From assembly GCA_027919835.1 (NCBI GenBank), contig JANVFP010000036.1:1-64000 (forward strand): a stretch of 64,000 nucleotides of DNA, written 5' to 3'. Made by a program: the position numbers and the translations under genes. This stretch comes from Lentinula raphanica (taxonomy: Eukaryota > Basidiomycota > Agaricomycetes > Agaricales > Omphalotaceae). This document shows positions 34,971-47,153 of this stretch, piece after piece (positions within the stretch are counted from its first letter, which is position 1; the number at the start of each line of letters is the position of its first letter). The notes under the pieces were generated by a model. The model ran no database searches. It was not told where the DNA came from and saw only the letters and a list, made by a program, of their open reading frames with translations.

Positions 34971-35023
34971 CGTGCTTAAATCAAGTACCAATCACAAAAT
35001 TCCCTTTCATTTGTGCCATCATC

Positions 35024-36081
35024 ATGGTTCACTTAATCAACGTTCTCACCATTCTTCTAACTGTCGAAACTTCTGTGCTTTCCGTCCCCGTCTCTGTTTC
35101 CGAACCGGATGGGGCCGTTGTTTCTGTATCCGAGGGAAGAGTCGTACCTCGTAGTAACAGCATTGTTCCCCAAGGTGACTATCTGCCGACCATCTTGGTA
35201 TGCGTTGGACTAACAACTCTTGTCATCCTATTCTACTTTGCAAGGACCAGCGAAGCCTTCAGTCGCAGATGAACCCTATAATATTGGAGCAGGTTCGCTG
35301 ATGTTTCGAATGAAGAATCCGTTATGATTAGCTGACATCTTCCTTCTCCTGGTGATGAGTTCGCTTGAAGGAAGAAGAAATAGATCAAATGAAGCAGTTC
35401 CTAGAGCAACACCAGTCGGACTGCAATATTGATAATCACGAATCGTTACCAACGCTGTTGAAAGACCTCGAGACTTCAAAGGGTCCTGGAAAGGAATTCG
35501 CGATTATAAGATTGATAAGTGCAGTGATCTACTGCAACGCTCGACTGCCGCCGACAGCCCAGAAATACCAGTTGCCAGATGGTCAGTCGAGTTTCTCTTC
35601 AACGAGTCTCCTCTTCTCTGATTTCGAATTCTGAATTCCTTACCGAAAGCCGCCCTCGCTTTGATAGAAAATCGAGGTGAGGAAAGAACCGTGGCTTCCT
35701 TTTAGCTGAATACTCAAACTTCAAACAACACCTGCCAAATTTATAGGTGAAAAAGAAATACCACCTTCCTTCAGACTTCCTTTTTACTGATATCTGAACT
35801 GAAAACAGCTACCGCTGGGACGAGGAAACAGAAAAGCTCAGGTTATCCTTCCTCCAATTCCCCTCTTGCTGATTTCTGATCAGGGTACAGCCAGTGATTA
35901 TAGGTTCAAAAGGGTCAACTCTGGCGGAGGTTAGTTTTCCTCCGAGTTCCTGCTTTCCATTTCTGAAATCTCAAATTTAACGATCACAGTTTTGTTCGAG
36001 AGGGTGACACCGGGTCAAGCTCCAGAGTTCCCGGCAGAAGGAGGTTCCGAACAAGAGGAGCAATTCGATCTTGAACTTTGA
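35024..36081 (+). CDS. SSP-4: small secreted protein, family member 4
   Basis: Exons 1-3 are clear and phase 1: 35024-35174 (signal peptide VLTILLTVETSVLSVPVSV), 35245-35292 (AKPSVADEPYNIGA, shared with SSP-5) and 35360-35581 (core VRLKEEEIDQMKQFLEQ ... LPTLLKDL ... IIRLISAVIYC). After that, several short exon-like blocks of about 25-35 nt appear between introns of similar make-up, such as AALALIENR near 35650 and ATAGTRKQKSS near 35812. A last block from about 35991 gives VLFERVTPGQAPEF and ends FDLEL at 36081. The edges of the mini-exons are uncertain and one junction looks out of phase. No downstream GGGCCCTGGAAT block was found. Function unknown. Confidence 0.6.
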
Positions 36082-37215
36082 AGGTTGGTTGAATTCTTGC
36101 ATGATGGCGGCAAAAGCTGAAGAAGACCGTAGCCTCGCTAGCCAATCTGATAGTTCAACGAAGAGTAAACGCGTTCGTTGAATAACATGACTTTGGCATA
36201 GTGGATTCGAATTTCGAACCGGTTCGGACTATCGAGCTCGTTAAGCGTGGTCATACATGTATATTGAATGAGGGAAGAGGTTGGGAGGTACAACGGTTGT
36301 ACGAAGTCAGTGTGACCAGTCTGTTGATGACTCGGAGTTGAATACTTGGGCAAGCTTGGGCAATGATGGGCGCGCGTAAAGAGGTACTGCTGTGTGCTCA
36401 CTGCTGAGTCATTGTATGTACCCGGAAATGTTTGTAGAAAACTTTGGCGTAGAGAAGATGAAGTGAGCAATGAGGCTGATGAGGGGAGAGGAGGAAGCTT
36501 GATCAATGAATGTTCATTGCTGTAAGTGGTGAGCTGTGGTGAGGCAGTGGGCGAAGCTGAATTCGAAGGTCGAACAAGCGGCGTAGAGTCTCGTAGTCGC
36601 CCGAACTCAGCGCCATTTTAGCGCCCATCTGATCTTTTCTCTGAGTCTTAACCACGCCATGCGCATACTTTACAGTGTACAGTGTACACCCATCGCCGTG
36701 TATTGTCTGAGCCGACTATTCGCCCACCTAGAACTATATCCGGTCGTTTCAGTCTTCAAAGCTTCAAGCTTCATGCATCATGCATCATGATTCGTGCGTA
36801 GTCTACCCCGCGGGTTCAGGACTCAGCCAAACACTCATAATGATGATAGTGCCAAGTTGCACAATTTGCATACCCTGAAGCTCGACGAAAGCTGATCATC
36901 TTATGACCATCCTTTTTATACCCTAGGCACCAGTCGCCAGATGGTAGAGGCTGCAGAAGCTTGCCTGAACTTGCGTGTTCATGCTGTGAGGAATCAGGTT
37001 CAAGGCCGTCGGTGAGCTCCAGAATCATCCTCGAATTCAACACATCATGATACTGCATGATTGTTAGTCTCTGTTAGCATCGCAGATATATGTCTCGCTT
37101 GGCTAACAGGCTAATCTATAGTGTGCGTGCAATCAGGTGCAAGCACAACGAACAAAAGACCAGGGTCCAGGACAAAATTTCGCCCACCCCACTTTCTTCC
37201 CAACCTCCCTTCAGA
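36082..37215. other. Intergenic between SSP-4 and SSP-5
   Basis: No gene recognised. TTCAAAGCTTCAAGCTTCATGC-like short repeats lie at about 36755-36790. Confidence 0.4.
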
Positions 37216-37230
37216 AAGAGCTGGTCTCTT
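37216..37230 (+). promoter_or_regulatory. Family inverted-repeat motif upstream of SSP-5
   Basis: AAGAGCTGGTCTCTT, 50 nt before the ATG, after a CCCACCCCAC tract. Confidence 0.75.
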
Positions 37231-37279
37231 CTGTAATACTTTCAAGCCTACCTCCATCGTAAACTGCTTGAGCCTCATC

Positions 37280-38145
37280 ATGGTTCGCTTTGACCATTAC
37301 ACCCTCACTGTTCTTCTTACTGCGACGAGCATCGCTTCTGTGCTTTCCGTCCCCGTCTCTGTTCCCAACACGGTCACCATCTCTCGAATTGAGGCACGGA
37401 TTGGGCCTCAGACTACAGTGATGGGCGATCCTCCGTCATATTCTGCCAAAGGACGTATCTCTGAGGTAGTTGCTCCAGCTCAGGCGCAAACCCAAGCAGG
37501 TAAGTTTTATATGATGTCAATCGTATCGGTGAAGCTCACAACCGTCACTAACTCTGCAACGATACAGCAGAACCAGTTGGGGAACAACCTTATAATGCTA
37601 ACGCAGGTTTGTTCGTTTGTTCGTTCAGGGATCAAAAAGGCTGATCTCTTTGTGTGAATTGCTAGTCCGCCTGTCAAAGGACCAAATACAGGAAATGAAG
37701 GAATTCCTTCAGAATTCTGGGGTGAAATGCGGAATAGAACAACACCAGCTATCCTCGCTGTTTGTGGAGCTCGAAAATCCTCGAAATCCATATGCGGTCA
37801 TAAATTTGATACATCTCGTACACCAGTGCGACAACGTACTGCCCAAACACGAGAGATACGGCGTGCCACTCAGTGAGTTCAGTGTTTCCTCAAATCCCCC
37901 TCGTTGTTTGTAAGTTCTGAATCTCTCAACTGAGAACAGTCCTCCTTGGTATCCCTCCTTTGGCGGATGAAGCACTACAGAAGAAGGTTGAATCTATTCA
38001 CGTGAACTGCCCCACGTATCAGTTGTCCGTTATAGTTGCAGCCCTTCAGAAAGATCCCAAGAATACAGCGAATATTCAGACACTTAACAAACTGGAAGAG
38101 AATTGCCAAAGATATGTGGCCATGACTGGCCTGAAGATTGTCTAG
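37280..38145 (+). CDS. SSP-5: small secreted protein, family member 5, with two core domains
   Basis: Four phase-1 exons (37280-37499, 37568-37606, 37666-37872, 37940-38145) give 223 aa. Signal peptide LTVLLTATSIASVLSVP. Exon 2 encodes AEPVGEQPYNANA, like exon 2 of SSP-4. Exon 3 gives a core of the SSP-4 kind (VRLSKDQIQEMKEFLQ). Exon 4 gives a second core of the SSP-2 kind (LQKKVESIHV ... AALQKDPKN ... LNKLEENCQRYV), so the protein looks like a tandem of two core versions. It ends at TAG 38143-38145. Beyond, near 38240-38291, a YIGEKPPDRR block resembles the RPAGRR tail of SSP-1 but is in another frame, so the ancestral last exon has probably been lost. Confidence 0.7.
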
Positions 38146-40260
38146 AACGGTCTGTCTCATCTTTCCTCTCGAGTTCCATTTTCAGTTTCTTCGAACACCG
38201 ACCGAGACTGACTTGCTGTTCGTTGATTTCTTGCTGTAGAAATTTTAAAGACCCAGCCTACATTGGTGAAAAACCTCCAGATCGTCGCTGAAAATCACCT
38301 GTTAACTGAGATTGGAGAAGAAGCGGGTTAGGAAAATGTGCTGTACGTTGTGAACTTTTGCGCGTTCTGTGGGCTACATATGTAGATGGCCGTGAGGCGT
38401 TGCGATATGTATTTCGAAATCGTTTTTGATGTATGAGATATGACCGTCAGTTTCTGTGCGACTCGGAGAACAGACTATAGGTTGTCGACGTTGAAGAAAA
38501 TCTGGCTTCCGAAAATACCACGTCCAACTCTCTGATTTGTAAATTGAGAAGACAAGTTGCTCAGAGGAGCGAGCGAGAGCAGTGAAACAAGTGACCAGGT
38601 TATATTGTTTCGACTATGTAGGTAGGCAGACATGAGAGGTGATGAAACGTACAGAGATTTCGTGAATACTGACCTTTAAGTATCTTGCACCTCTTCCTCT
38701 TGTGAACCTTTTCGACCCACTAGTTGGAATGCATCAACAACTTGAACAGAGACGACGATACAGGATGATCGCCGACGACTCATATGAGGTGACGAACTCA
38801 TATACGGAGACGAACTTATGTGGAAGAACGGGGATCTTGCACGATATGATAGCTGATAGACGTTGCAACATCAAAGGCCGGGCGATATTTCGCGCTGAGA
38901 AAGGTAAGATATGACAGCACGCTGAATCAACAAGCATCGTTCGGATGGAAATTGTCATGTACAGGTTGGTCGTGTGTCAAAAAGAACTGGCGCACTCGCT
39001 TGTGTGCGTATGTGGAGGCTTGTGGAAGCTGTTTGTGCGAATGTGACCTGGCGATGAGGATAACAGATAGATAGACATGAGGGAGGAGAACGACGTCATA
39101 GAGAGAGAACTCACTGCTGCCAAAAACGTGCATTGAGGCGAGATATATCATGAGTCGAGCGGTGGGTGAATCTTCATAATTGCAGGGTGAGGCACATCAT
39201 CCAATGTTTGTTCCTCGGATTATGTTGCTTTCAATTCTTCACAGACGTTTTGAAGGTACGAAAATCTACTCATGAACCCTGTTAATCGAAAGGCATTCAA
39301 TCTCGTCGAGAATCTACCTGTGAAATAAGTTCGGAGGATGAAGAATAAGAAATTGAGAAAACCGCGCTAAGGGGTAGACTGCTAGAAACGGGTGGAGTCA
39401 CAGACGGTGCTTCTGTTCGACTATACTCGTTCGATTTTAAAGCCACAAGCTCGTATTCTCCTTCTTTGTTCGGTCAGTGAGAAAACAATTGAAGACTTCC
39501 TCATCTTGTAGAAACCAGATAGTCAATTGGATTGCGCACTCGGAATGAAACGACGACCATGGAGCACTGCCATTAAGTACATGTGAGAAAGTGTTCAGTG
39601 CGATGTTAAGGATGAAGGAGCAGAGGGAAGGTCGGAACCACTGGGGACTCCCTCGAAACCAGACAGTGTGCACACCTCGAGTTTTGAAAATTCATGTACA
39701 GGACGCAAATACACGTGAATCAATCTCCAGGACGAAGGTTGCTTCGAAGAAAGGAGAGTACAGTAGCGAGTACGGGAAGGTAGGGCGGAATACCCAGTCG
39801 TGATTCAAGGAGAGCCAGTACCAGACATTTGATGAATGCATGCGCATACACTCGACGGGGAGAATATATGTGGAGAAACGGGCCTGCAATGGAAGATGAT
39901 GATGAGATGCATGAGATTGGAAATATGGAGGTACTCACTAGCAAAATACACCAACAATCGTTCGGTTGAAGAATTCACAGATCTTCACAGATGAACTGAT
40001 TCGCAGATTAACAGTCGTGGATTCATGAGCTACGCACTACTGTTAGTGTATCTAGTTGTGTGGAAGAGAACGACTCGGGAGACTGGTTGAAGACTGTGCT
40101 AGAGGAGCAACACTGCAGTCGACCATCCGAGGTGCAGTGTACACTGTGATAGCTTGCTACTGCTGGAGTTGAAGAAGAAAAAGAAGCAGATGTCGACTCC
40201 AGTCTCGGCGAGTAAAGAATGACACTCACTCTCCTCCTCCTTCCTTTTGACTGCAAACCA
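38146..40260. other. Intergenic, no gene recognised
   Basis: Short open frames on both strands with no recognisable motif; no conserved family motif seen. Confidence 0.4.
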
Positions 40261-42452
40261 TCAGCAACGTCGATAATCGTGGCAGCTATATTAAGGAGTC
40301 TTCGCCCTTTCTAACCTTCCCAAACTGTAAACATCCTCCAACTTGGTCAACACAAGTCCATTCTGCTCCTGGGTTAAATTGTGCAGCATTGAGGCGTGAA
40401 GCGAGCGACCAGGTAGATTCTACAGAATAGTGTAATGATTTCTGTGACTCGTTGGGTTATTGAAACTGGAATGCGCAAATGAGGAGAGGCTTCCATAAGC
40501 GCTCAAGCCTTCAAGCGAGCTGGTCGATAGGCGCCTTGGCCCTTGACACTCACCGGTCACCATCATCAACCCCTGGGCCCTCAGGCCTCAGGCCTCAGCT
40601 CTTCAGCTTCGGGTTTTCGTCAATTTCACCGAAATCAGTATCGTCGTTAGGCAAGAGTCGAGGTCAGCCGACGACCCATACACGGCTCTACATTTTTATC
40701 TAGTGTGATATATCGGGTACGCCAGCTACAACCCTTCAGCGCTCAGCGTTTTCTCAGTCTGACAACTTCGAATGTAGGTCCTTGAACTAGTATCTCTCTC
40801 AGCTTGTACGAGCTTTGGTAACCGATTGAGTTAAATGAAAGGCGATGGTACCTCTTCATTCACGAACACGCTTCTCCTACGTTGGAACTACAAGATGGTT
40901 AGCCGGGATACGATCCCTCTCCAATGGGACCCTCAGATTCACATACTGTCTGTCTCGTACTTGTCCCGACACTCGCTAGACCATCTCGTTCTCTCGGCTT
41001 CTGTCGGGCTCTGTTCCTCTTCTACTCGTGGAATACTTGTTGGCCATAGTTGTCAGCTCCGTGAGCTTCATGTACTGAGAATCGACGATCTGAATTGGGC
41101 TGTGATTCGCTCACATATCCCAGTATGAATTCAGTAGCATTTGCCTCGTATACCAGTCTATACCCACCACCAATGACGTCTCGATTCTTTGCACTCCTAC
41201 TCCTCTAAAACGCGTACACTACTACCACACCTCTCAGCATACCGGCTATAGGTCCTATACCCAACGCGGCGCTGTGATCTGCGGCCATCGCCGCCACTAT
41301 TGCTCCTCCTACACATGCTGTACTGAATGGTTAGGTCTGGTTAGGTCCTGACAAGAGAGTCAAATGAGGGAGATTCCTCAATGCTCCTTCCAAATCTGAA
41401 TTGGAACCTAAGAAACGTCCTGCGGGTCGTCCTGAGTTATGCATTGGCGAAGTTCATCGGCTCGGTGCGTAGTAGCTTTTACATCACACTGCTCTGCTAC
41501 ATAATTCTACATGCTCAAGAGAATATTCGATCCTAGGTTTTGGAAGACGAGCCACCGCCGCACCCTGAATCCCTGAGATTGGAGCATCATGGTGTAGTAG
41601 AGGGCTATGCTCAATCTGACGGCCATCGCCGCTACAGTATGTATCTTTCTTCCTTCTACACTCAGAACTGAATGCTGATGCGAGATTTAGATGAGGGAAA
41701 TTCTCCAACACCGTATGTTCTAGCTCCGCCTCCAGGCTTTGATTGAAACGCAGTGATGGAGTCACTGCTATAGTATGATGGTCCGTTCAGTCCTCGCTTG
41801 TCGTCGATAGGACGACGGTGAAAACAAATAGAAAACACTTCTTTGAGTCGACTTTCAGCACGTCAAGTTACACTGACCTATGGCTACTAGGATCGAGGAA
41901 ACCTACTTTTGACAGAAATGGTCGATATACGTAGGTCAATGCTGATCTGTGGCATGCAAATAATGACTATCTAATGTAGTGAACGACTGGTCGGATAGCA
42001 TTTGAATCGAAAATATTTACCTCAAAGATATCAGGATAGATCTGTACCTATCGGTGCTCACTCGACATTCTCCGACGTTACATCGCCTGGCGTTGTATTG
42101 GTATCCACAGAGACCCTGCCGCCGCCGCTACTCCTCCGGACTCCTCCGGACTCCTCCCTACTTTTTCTGGCACCTGCTGATAAGGGAATTCAATCTCTAA
42201 CTCCATCCGATGCGCCAGAATGAAACATTCTCAGTGGATGGGCCGGGGATGGGCCATGGCAGTGATGGACCAGGATGGACCAGGATGGACCTTGGTGGAC
42301 CCCATGCAGCGCTCATCCCTCGCTTGTCCACTAAAAACATATTTTATCATCAACATAAGTTTGGCCCTGCTTGGCCTCGCTTGGTAATAATCAACTTCAG
42401 ATAAAAACCTCGAGAGACACGATCTCTTTTTCCTCGTCCCCATTCGAAAAAC
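40261..42452. other. Intergenic with copies of a dispersed segment
   Basis: The stretch 41500-42200 is a diverged copy of 46380-46930: both contain GACGGCCATCGCCGC, the GATGAGGGAAATT/GATGAGGGTTATT block, GATACGTAGGTC-like words and AAATATTTACCTCAAAGAT. It forms the upstream part of a segment duplicated with SSP-6, SSP-7 and SSP-8. A 97-aa open frame at 40835-41128 has no recognised motif. Confidence 0.55.
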
Positions 42453-42467
42453 AAGAGCTGGTCTCTT
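42453..42467 (+). promoter_or_regulatory. Family inverted-repeat motif upstream of SSP-6
   Basis: AAGAGCTGGTCTCTT, 67 nt before the ATG, followed by CCGACGTG. A TATA-like AGATAAAAACC lies at about 42400, about 50 nt upstream. Confidence 0.75.
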
Positions 42468-42534
42468 CCGACGTGAACTCTAACTACTTCCATCATCTAT
42501 CGCAAAACTATTACAAACTCGCCCGAGCTTCGTC

Positions 42535-43240
42535 ATGGTTCATCTCAGGTCCAAGCTCTTTCTTGTTGTTCTCGCTGCCACTATGGCTTCTGTGCTTGCC
42601 GTTCCCGTCCCACCTGGCTCGAAAACGGGTGACTCTGATGCAGGCGGCTCTAATGGTGAAGTCACCTCTCATACTGGCAGAGATTGGTACGACGAAGCAA
42701 GTGAGTTTTCATTTCTGACCCTCGTTCGCGGGCTTCTGGGCTGACAACTCCCAATGCTTGTTCACTTCCACTTTGCGATTATTCAAGGGGAATCGTATCG
42801 AGCTCACCGGGATTTGACAGGTTTGTTGATAAGTATACATATGTGGAATCATGACAGATACTTATTGTCTTCCTTTTAAAGTACTAACCGAACAATGGCA
42901 GAGAGATGCGATGAACGATTTCGAGAAGCTAGGAGTATATCCAGTCGACAGTCCAGAGTCGGCATATCTGAATCGGATGCTCAACAATTACCAGAAACAA
43001 TCTGGAGGGTCTGAGCTTTGGAAAAATCGAATCAACGAGTATCTAACCCGCTTATACGCGGAAAATGGGAAAAAACGTGTCTCCAGCGTCGAGTCCGCAT
43101 CGAAGAGTCAGTTTGTAATTTTTCTCAACTCAACAAAATATCTCATACCTGATATAGATCACGATCTTAAACGCGACAACAACCCCACCGAGTCGTATAC
43201 TCCCAAACCCTATCCGTACTCGAAAACTTTTGGCTTTTGA
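42535..43240 (+). CDS. SSP-6: small secreted protein, family member 6
   Basis: Four phase-1 exons (42535-42700, 42788-42820, 42882-43106, 43158-43240) give 168 aa. Signal peptide LFLVVLAATMASVLAVP. Exon 2 is only 33 nt. Exon 3 is the core (VLTEQWQRDAMNDFEKLG ... LNRMLNNYQKQ ... NRINEYLTRLY). The last exon is rich in Pro, Tyr and Lys and ends SKTFGF. The last intron is 51 nt, a multiple of three with no stop, so it could also be retained. The matching intron in SSP-8 contains a stop, which supports splicing. Function unknown. Confidence 0.75.
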
Positions 43241-46200
43241 GAATCCGAAGTAAAGAGGACACGATGGGTTAGGAATTGGAAAGTCCTTGTCTATCCATTG
43301 TCCAATGTGTTTGTAATGTGTTGTGTTCCCTGGCGTGTGCGGTGGTGTAGCTAGTATGTAGGGGCCCTGGAATATACGTCTTCAAATCTTCTTATCAGTC
43401 GAGGAATATCCGCCGATTCGATTCGATTGTGGAATGAACAAACCGCGAGATAGTGGAAAGTTGAGAAGAGACGGAGGCTGAGAATCTGCCAGAATCCAGG
43501 ACAAGAGAACGCGAACGCACAGAGGGACCAAGGCAAGGTAGTCTCCCGAGTCAGACTAGTAGAATGATAATGTGCAAGAAAAGTCGTTGCACTCATTCTA
43601 TAGTCTGATTTCAACCGCGTTTTCGATACCGTAGGTGAGCACTATCCTTTTAAGGAAGGTGTTCCACTTCCTAAAAGAGACGAATGAGTCATCGATTCAA
43701 TCACATGTTAAGTTGCACGAACCGCAAAATCTCATGCGATGCTTTTCATACTCTTACTTCTACCTTCATGTATTCATTTCAACTTAATACACCCGTTTCT
43801 CAGAACCGCACTCGTCGTCGCACTCAATCTTTCATATCCGTAGATCCAACGTCCTTCTACTCCACGCCGCCATCCTCTTTTCGCAACAATTTACAACTTG
43901 AACCGCCAGGAACCGCCATCTCTTTTGACTTCTACCTCTCGTTCTATCTTGAGCTCGACTCAGTCTCCAGTCTCTCCGCAAGTCAAACGTCGAAAGGAAA
44001 ACGATAATTTCATAGTCTATTTGCCAGATCAACCCTCTGCTCCAAAAAAGAGAAAGCGTGTACTTACAACCCTTGAGAAACTCGAGTCTATTTTGCATCA
44101 CATTATTAACGCTCGGCCATCGTCGGATTTGAACGAAAACGTTAGCGCTGCATTACAAGTTGATGTTTACATTGATTCTTCACGCGTATGAGGCCAGTGT
44201 AGGTGAACGAGACGCGTCAAAATTCATTTTCATTGCGAGTCGAGAGAGCTACGTCATACGTCAAAACGGTAAACGTGATAAGCACGTGAATCCAAATAAG
44301 GAAAGACCCGAGCTACGGTTCGGACCCTCTACTTGGAAGTAGACTAAAGGCAAGGTATAGTACATGGTATGAATTGCATACTGATCTATACTGATCTTGG
44401 CAAGAGGTTGGAATAGCCACAAGATGCAGCTCACAGATTACGGAAAATGCGCCAGAAATGAACTTATAGTAACAAATGTTGTTTCGATTCTGCCAGCAAG
44501 AGAGGTAAGATACAAAGGACATTCTGGATCGATTTCCGGAAACCAAAGTACAACGCATAAATGTACTTCTTTCCTTTTCTATCACCAGATAGACGTCTCG
44601 CGATAGGGAGCGAATTCCTCACTGAGCGCCTCGAACCTCCTCGAACGAACTTGAACGTGGTTTCAAAAAGGGTGCAATCCCACAAAAACATTCGTTCGGA
44701 TCGACTAGTGCAGAAAATGTCTGAAGGATTTGGTACAGTCACTTGTGTGTTGAAAGTGAGGGCAGCATTGGGAGCTGGCGGTCAACCGAATCCATTGAAC
44801 ACCGAAAGGAATGGACGATGAGGAAGCGAGAACGCATATAACACGGGGGGAGAACGGTGAGGGCAGTAATTTACAAGGATGCTAATTACGATGTCGAACA
44901 CTGGGAGCCTGGATGTACTGGCTGCTGGAAGACTGCAGTTGTGTTACATGTGTAGGAGTAAAAAGATACCCGGCTTACCGATTGGCGCCCGTCCTCTCCT
45001 CAGTAACATCCATCATCGTATACCATCGCGAAAAATCAAGTCGTCCACCATCCTACATGGTTTTGGTAGAGCATCGTTGCCGCCGCATGGGCTCAGAACT
45101 TCAAAAAACTTTACCAATGTCTTGAAATACCTTGGCTCGTAATCTGGCTCGTGCAAATGGCCCAAAGTATCGCCGCGTCAGACTCTTGCACGCATTGACC
45201 TCCGACTCATCCGACTCGGACTCGAGTATTGCCAAGAAGCGTCAGGTGAATGTTGATGGAGGGCGAAGGGGTTGAGCGGGAGGATCATGGTGGCTGGGAA
45301 GACTACTGGTAACGTTTTGCAGTTGAAGGCAATTGTGAGTGCTAGTTTTCAATCGTCGGAATCAGGAGACTGGATTGACGTTCCCTTCAAGTTCTACTAT
45401 AGCCAGTCTATCATCACACGCGTGCTTCCTGTCAAATTTCAATCCCATGTACTCAGGAGTCTCGTTCGACATGCATCGTGTTTTTGTCCGCCCGTTCCTC
45501 TTGAATAAGCTACTGGGCATACCATGCTGGTCAAAACGTTGAAATATCGATATAACGGCTACAGGATGACTACATCTCATGGTATCCCTTCCTTTTTCTA
45601 ACCTGCTGGTTGCTCATAAGAGAGTTTCTATGTAGCTGACCCTAGGCTTCCCCTCAGTGGCCTTCGGAAAAAGCAGTTCAATAAAATCTTATGTGTATGG
45701 CTATCTTAGGGACTACGTATCGGGAGGGAATATCTGAATCATTGTGTGGCTACAGGGCGAACTTACAGAGGGTAGCGAAACCGCTGCGATGTCATTGTTC
45801 CTAGAAAGCAATGAACTCGCGTTGACTGTGATTCTTCGACTCTTTCAACTCGATACGAGAAATAACGCAACGCCACCAGGGGTGATCACTATTTCCACTC
45901 CTCCTTTGCCTATGTACCTGCCCACCTAGAGCATTCTGGTGACTAGACGGTCTAGACCACGCCGAGGCATACATGATACAATCACCACGGCCAGCCATCG
46001 CCACATCTCCCTTGAAGTATATACCTCACGCTACGAGGTCGCTGCCTGTCGCTGCGCGGGCTCCTTTTCCATATGCTCACCCGCGGATCGATGAGGGAAG
46101 AGATAACTTATCTCAAGGTAGTCAAGGATACCCTCGGCAAAGGCAGTTCGATTGAAACCTGCTCAGAGGGGCGGTACTAGGATATATACATACCTGTCGA

Positions 46201-47070
46201 GAGGGAATATCCTCATCATGATTTGTGGCGAGACTTTGAGGGTAGCGAAACGGGGCAAGACCTTGGATTGGTTGGTTCTAAATCCACTGTCCAGGATGTT
46301 GATAGAACGCGCATGCGGCAACGATGGACACCTCGCTCATCCTTTTAACCTTCTTATCACTGCAGTGATCTACTCATATCAAGATCGACACTAGGTTTTG
46401 CATGATGAGTCGCCGCATCCTGAAGCCCTCAGATTCGAACATCACGTAGAGTCGGCTATGCTCAATCTGACGGCCATCGCCGCCACTACAGTACGCCTTT
46501 TTTATTCTACCAACTCCGAATTGAATGCTGATGAGAGAATTAGATGAGGGTTATTTTTCAACATCATCTGCTCCATGTCCAGACCTTGATTGAAATACTG
46601 TTATGTAGTATGATGGTCAGTTCAGTCCTCGCTTGTTGTTCGACCAGTGATGTAGGAGCCTGTATGTACTTCGATTTCAGCAAGTCAGTTACACTGACTT
46701 ACTACCACTAGAATCAAGGAAACCTACCTGTGACAGAAATTTTTGGTATACGTAGGTCTATGCCTGTTTATGCATGCCAATACTGACTATCTGGAGCAGT
46801 AGACTCGGATATTCAATCGAAATATTTACCTCAAAGATCAGTACCTGTCAGTACTGAATCGACATTTTCTGACATTTCATCTTCTCATTGTGTTGTGTCG
46901 GTATCCAAAGAATCCGCTTACTACATAGGGAAAACATATTTTACCTGGGAAAAAAAGAAAAGAATTTCACTGGTACTTGGTCTTGCTTGGTTATTGCTTG
47001 GTTAGATAGGGACTTGAGATAAAAGGTTCAAGAGATACGATTTCTTTTTCCTCGTCCCCATTCGAAAAAC
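43241..47070. other. Intergenic with duplicated blocks; possible gene fragment
   Basis: Blocks at 43420-43490 and 44405-44650 recur after SSP-7 (47985-48370) and SSP-8 (63430-63800), so they belong to the duplicated segment. An insertion-like stretch in between (about 43620-44390) holds an open frame at 43898-44191 with a basic PKKRKRV motif and a helical LTTLEKLESILHHII stretch; I do not recognise it and it may be a gene fragment. 45744-45990 recurs inverted at 61830-62030. 46380-46930 matches 41500-42200. Confidence 0.5.
43325..43382 (+). promoter_or_regulatory. Shared downstream element of SSP-6
   Basis: TCCCTGGCGTGTGCGGTGG, then GTAGCTAGTATGTAGG and GGCCCTGGAATATACGTC. Nearly identical after SSP-7 and SSP-8. 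Confidence 0.65.
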
Positions 47071-47085
47071 AAGAGCTGGTCTCTT
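47071..47085 (+). promoter_or_regulatory. Family inverted-repeat motif upstream of SSP-7
   Basis: AAGAGCTGGTCTCTT, 68 nt before the ATG, followed by CCGACGTG. TATA-like GATAAAAGG at about 47018. Confidence 0.75.
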
Positions 47086-47153
47086 CCGACGTGATTCTGA
47101 CTATACTTCCATCTATTGCAAAAACAAATTACAAACCCATTCGAGCTTCCGTC

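Noticed and set aside
41230..41660. Hydrophobic minus-strand stretch (VAAMAADHSAALGIGPIAG) considered as an IFI6/ISG12-like gene
   Set aside because: Too short and not maintained in the duplicated copies near 41622 and 46473, where the frame differs.
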